From the NCBI GenBank assembly GCA_031290955.1, contig JAISLJ010000128.1, positions 1 through 7,924 of the forward strand: a DNA stretch of 7,924 nt, given 5' to 3'. The notes beneath the pieces were generated by a model, which was given only the letters and a program-made list of their open reading frames with translations, searched no databases and had not been told where the DNA came from. The stretch is from Zoogloeaceae bacterium. GTDB lineage: Bacteria; Pseudomonadota; Gammaproteobacteria; Burkholderiales; Rhodocyclaceae. This document shows positions 6,585 through 7,924 of this stretch, piece by piece. The position numbers were made by a program, and so were the translations under genes. Numbering within the stretch: position 1 is the first letter of the stretch; every line of letters begins with the position of its first letter.

Positions 6585-7246
6585 GGCGGCGTCTGGCGCA
6601 GGCGGCTGGAGAGGCGCAGAACCTGCGGATTTACGCGCAACTGGCTGCGGCTGATGGCGTCAAGATTGGCGGCGAAGCCAACGCTGTTCGCCTTCGGCTC
6701 TGCCTCCAGGCAGAACATGCCGCCCAGGGAGCAGAATTCCTTGCCCTCCCCGATGGTCAGGATAGCGGTGTTGCCCGTGGCTTTCAGGAGCGTCCGGACT
6801 TCCTCATCGGGCAAATCCCCCACATACACGAGATCACAATCCCGGGCGACCTCCCCTTCTTGCGACAAGACCAGGAAGGTACTGGGAGAACCCTTCATCT
6901 TCTGGGTAACCGGGGAGAGTTGCCGGATTTCCTCCGCATGGGCCGACTTTCCGGCAAAGCAGATGCGAATGGCCTCGCCCAGCCGGGGCCAGCGCGTGTA
7001 GTTGATTACGCCCGCGACAATGACCGCAGCCATCGGCTTGCCATTTTCCTGCACCTTCCTTTCCTCCGCCTGCGCTTCAAAGAACAACGCAAGGCCCAGG
7101 AACAGGGCAACGATCAGGACAAGGGAGGCTGGACTTCCAGGGCGCGCGCAAGAGGAAGGAAGAAGCGGGAAGCCAGGAAAAACGAATTCGCCGCGCGATG
7201 CGGAAGATTGATCGCGCGGCGAAGCGTCGTATGCAGGACGGGACAC
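6581..7246 (-). CDS. yfiR: YfiR-like periplasmic inhibitor of the diguanylate cyclase (DUF4154)
   Basis: The product has a hydrophobic export segment (SLVLIVALFLGLALFFEAQA) with a likely cut after AQA, then the YfiR/DUF4154 core: VIVAGVINYTRWP, IRICFAGKS, DCDLVYVGDL, AILTIGEGKEF, CSLGGMFCLEA and SVGFAANLDAISRSQLRVNP. Four cysteines are placed as in P. aeruginosa YfiR: C96 and C137 form the first likely disulfide, and C172 and C179 the second (7 apart, as C145-C152 there). YfiR binds the periplasmic domain of YfiN to keep it off, and is removed by YfiB or by misfolding under reducing conditions. The start is uncertain. No ATG suits the frame; GTG at 7246, 15 bases after the preceding stop, is the best bacterial start but lacks a ribosome site and gives an unusually long stretch before the signal core. 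The frame stays open far upstream, but that part is a shadow of the preceding gene. Confidence 0.88.
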   Translation of the reverse strand: MSRPAYDASPRDQSSASRGEFVFPGFPLLPSSCARPGSPASLVLIVALFLGLALFFEAQAEERKVQENGKPMAAVIVAGVINYTRWPRLGEAIRICFAGKSAHAEEIRQLSPVTQKMKGSPSTFLVLSQEGEVARDCDLVYVGDLPDEEVRTLLKATGNTAILTIGEGKEFCSLGGMFCLEAEPKANSVGFAANLDAISRSQLRVNPQVLRLSSRLRQTPP

Positions 7247-7260
7247 GAGATCTGCGAAAA

Positions 7261-7716
7261 TCAGGTCACGAAGACTTCCCTGTGATCCCGGATGCTGCTC
7301 TGGGCCAAGGCCGGGCCATTGTCCTGACGAGATTGCGCGGCATCCAGACGCACACGGGCGGCCTGCTCTCCCGCGGAATTGTTGTTTGCGGCATTGCTGT
7401 TCGCAGCGGCATCTTCCGCAGGACGACTGGCCAGATTGGTTTCGTTGCGTGCCGTCGTGCCCTCTTGCGGGGCCGTGACAGGCGTGTTTTGCGCTTGCGC
7501 GCCCGCCGTGGCAAGCGTTGGCGGCTGCCCTGCGGCAGCGAGGAGGGAACGACCTGCCGCGCTGATGGTGACGCGGCTGCTGGCGGGCGGTTCCTCCTCC
7601 CGGAACGCGGCGGCGCGCGGCGCTTCCCCGTGCCGTTGCGGGCCGGACGCAGCCCCCACGGCGGCAGGAAGATGGACGCCATAGGCGACTTGCAGTCCAA
7701 CAGAAAATGCTTCCAT
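7261..7716 (-). CDS. Unrecognised Ala/Asn-rich low-complexity protein, first gene of the yfi-like operon
   Basis: The 151-residue product starts MEAFSVGLQVAYGVHL at ATG 7716, with GAGAGG at good distance upstream. The only motif-like part is SRVTISAAGRSLLAA (about 47-61), similar in style to the 'ISxxARxLxA' segments found in small FlgM- or flagellum-associated proteins; I do not consider this enough to name it. The rest is rich in Ala, Pro, Thr, Asn and Gln (NSNAANNNSAG, about 107-117) and ends with a charged tail (IRDHREVFVT), so it is probably disordered. No signal peptide or membrane segment is seen, suggesting a cytoplasmic protein. It precedes yfiR by 14 bases and probably shares its promoter and translation. 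Two alternative frames are open here but encode Arg/Cys-rich nonsense, so this frame is preferred. Function unknown. Confidence 0.6.
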   Translation of the reverse strand: MEAFSVGLQVAYGVHLPAAVGAASGPQRHGEAPRAAAFREEEPPASSRVTISAAGRSLLAAAGQPPTLATAGAQAQNTPVTAPQEGTTARNETNLASRPAEDAAANSNAANNNSAGEQAARVRLDAAQSRQDNGPALAQSSIRDHREVFVT

Positions 7717-7757
7717 GATCGTGCCTCTCTTTGGGAAAATGGGAAGGAGTCCTTTCT

Positions 7758-7785
7758 ATGGTAGCGCAAGCTGGCAAATTTGCAA
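7758..7785 (-). promoter_or_regulatory. Candidate promoter of the yfi-like operon with overlapping palindrome
   Basis: On the minus strand TTGCAA (7785-7780) and TACCAT (7763-7758) are separated by 16 bases; each matches the sigma-70 consensus at 4 of 6 positions. The perfect 10-base palindrome GCAAATTTGC (7774-7783) overlaps the -35 box and could be an operator. Transcription would begin near 7750, about 35 bases before the ATG at 7716. The match is modest and the element is proposed mainly because of its position. Confidence 0.3.
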
Positions 7786-7802
7786 TCGCGGTCTGCCGCC
7801 AC

Positions 7803-7924
7803 TGTAGTGTAGCGAGCTTCCTATCTGTCCACCTTTGTAGCGCGATAGTTGTCCGGTCGTCATAGTATCTCCCTGGGAATTCCAAGGAGGGTTGAGATGA
7901 AGCGGACGCTCGTGCAGGAAGAGG
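7803..7924 (+). mobile_element. Probable left end of a second insertion sequence (partial)
   Basis: From about 7803 the sequence has the repetitive look of an IS end: tandem TGTAG copies at 7803-7812, TGTAGCG at 7808-7814 and again at 7836-7842, and TGTCC at 7826-7830 and 7850-7854, followed by a well-formed ribosome site and ORF. Such staggered repeats are typical of transposase binding sites. The rest of the element is outside the window, so family and boundary are not proven. It is unrelated to the IS481-like end on the left. Confidence 0.35.
7897..7924 (+). CDS. Start of a plus-strand ORF, possibly a transposase (cut by window edge)
   Basis: ATG at 7897 follows AAGGAGG (7884-7890) at 6-base spacing, one of the strongest ribosome sites in the window. 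Only nine codons are visible (MKRTLVQEE). The opening recalls, from memory only, the start of ISNCY/IS1202-like transposases that continue into a helix-turn-helix. Together with the repeats just upstream this suggests a transposase, but nine residues cannot establish a family. Confidence 0.4.

Noticed and set aside
5001..7001. A 666-codon open frame on the plus strand opposite yfiB, yfiN and yfiR
   Set aside because: It is antisense to three well-supported genes, its translation is Arg/Gly/Gln-rich with no recognisable motif, and long open antisense frames are expected in G+C-rich coding DNA.
7266..7802. A second minus-strand frame (178 codons) overlapping the first gene of the operon
   Set aside because: The composition is Arg/Pro-rich, its start lacks a ribosome site, and it covers the proposed promoter; the 7716 start in the other frame has a better ribosome site and more protein-like sequence.
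7247..7885. Upstream extension of the yfiR frame, which stays open to an ATG at 7885
   Set aside because: The extra 213 residues are Arg/Cys/His-rich without motifs, overlap the better-supported gene at 7261-7716 and run into the proposed IS end; the signal peptide would be internal.
1..7924. Composite transposon carrying the whole segment between two IS elements
   Set aside because: The left element looks IS481-like and the right one has a different start and end sequence, so the ends do not match; both transposases also point outward in ways that need not be related.

Overview
The window (about 57-60% G+C over most of its length) comes from a Gram-negative bacterium, most likely a proteobacterium. 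The evidence is a YfiR/YfiN/YfiB-type c-di-GMP control module with a Sec-exported inhibitor and an OmpA-like outer-membrane lipoprotein, plus a SPINDLY/O-GlcNAc-transferase-like glycosyltransferase protein. I cannot fix the class or genus from the sequence alone.

Layout, left to right. Positions 1-161 (minus) hold the first 53 codons of an IS481-family transposase that runs off the left edge; the IS end probably lies near 209. Next, on the plus strand, is a low-G+C (roughly 35-47%) remnant of a LicD/fukutin-family phosphotransferase-like gene (to 645) that has lost its 5' part, apparently at the IS junction. All remaining complete genes are on the minus strand. A large protein of 921 residues (759-3524) combines an N-terminal GT4-like glycosyltransferase region, TPRs, and a C-terminal GT41/SPINDLY-like domain that looks degenerate at its usual catalytic positions. 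It probably has its own promoter (3563-3591).

Upstream of it is the main operon, read from right to left: an unrecognised low-complexity protein (7716-7261), yfiR (7246-6581), yfiN (6584-5316), yfiB (5312-4794), possibly a 24-codon leader ORF (4726-4652), and an SdiA-regulated/YjiK-like membrane-anchored beta-propeller (4652-3663). yfiR and yfiN overlap by 4 bp (ATGA), yfiB starts 3 bp after yfiN, and the YjiK-like start overlaps the leader-ORF stop (TGATG), so translation is tightly coupled. In the known Yfi system, periplasmic YfiR holds the inner-membrane diguanylate cyclase YfiN inactive, and YfiB sequesters YfiR at the outer membrane under envelope stress, raising c-di-GMP and exopolysaccharide output. 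The beta-propeller and the upstream small protein are candidate additional parts of this circuit. The neighbouring glycosyltransferase fits a surface-polysaccharide or surface-glycosylation locus.

At the right edge (from about 7803) a second, unrelated insertion sequence appears to begin: only its end and the first nine codons of a plus-strand ORF are visible. It lies about 18 bp upstream of the -35 element proposed for the yfi-like operon, so it could affect that operon's expression. No tRNA, rRNA or CRISPR array was seen.
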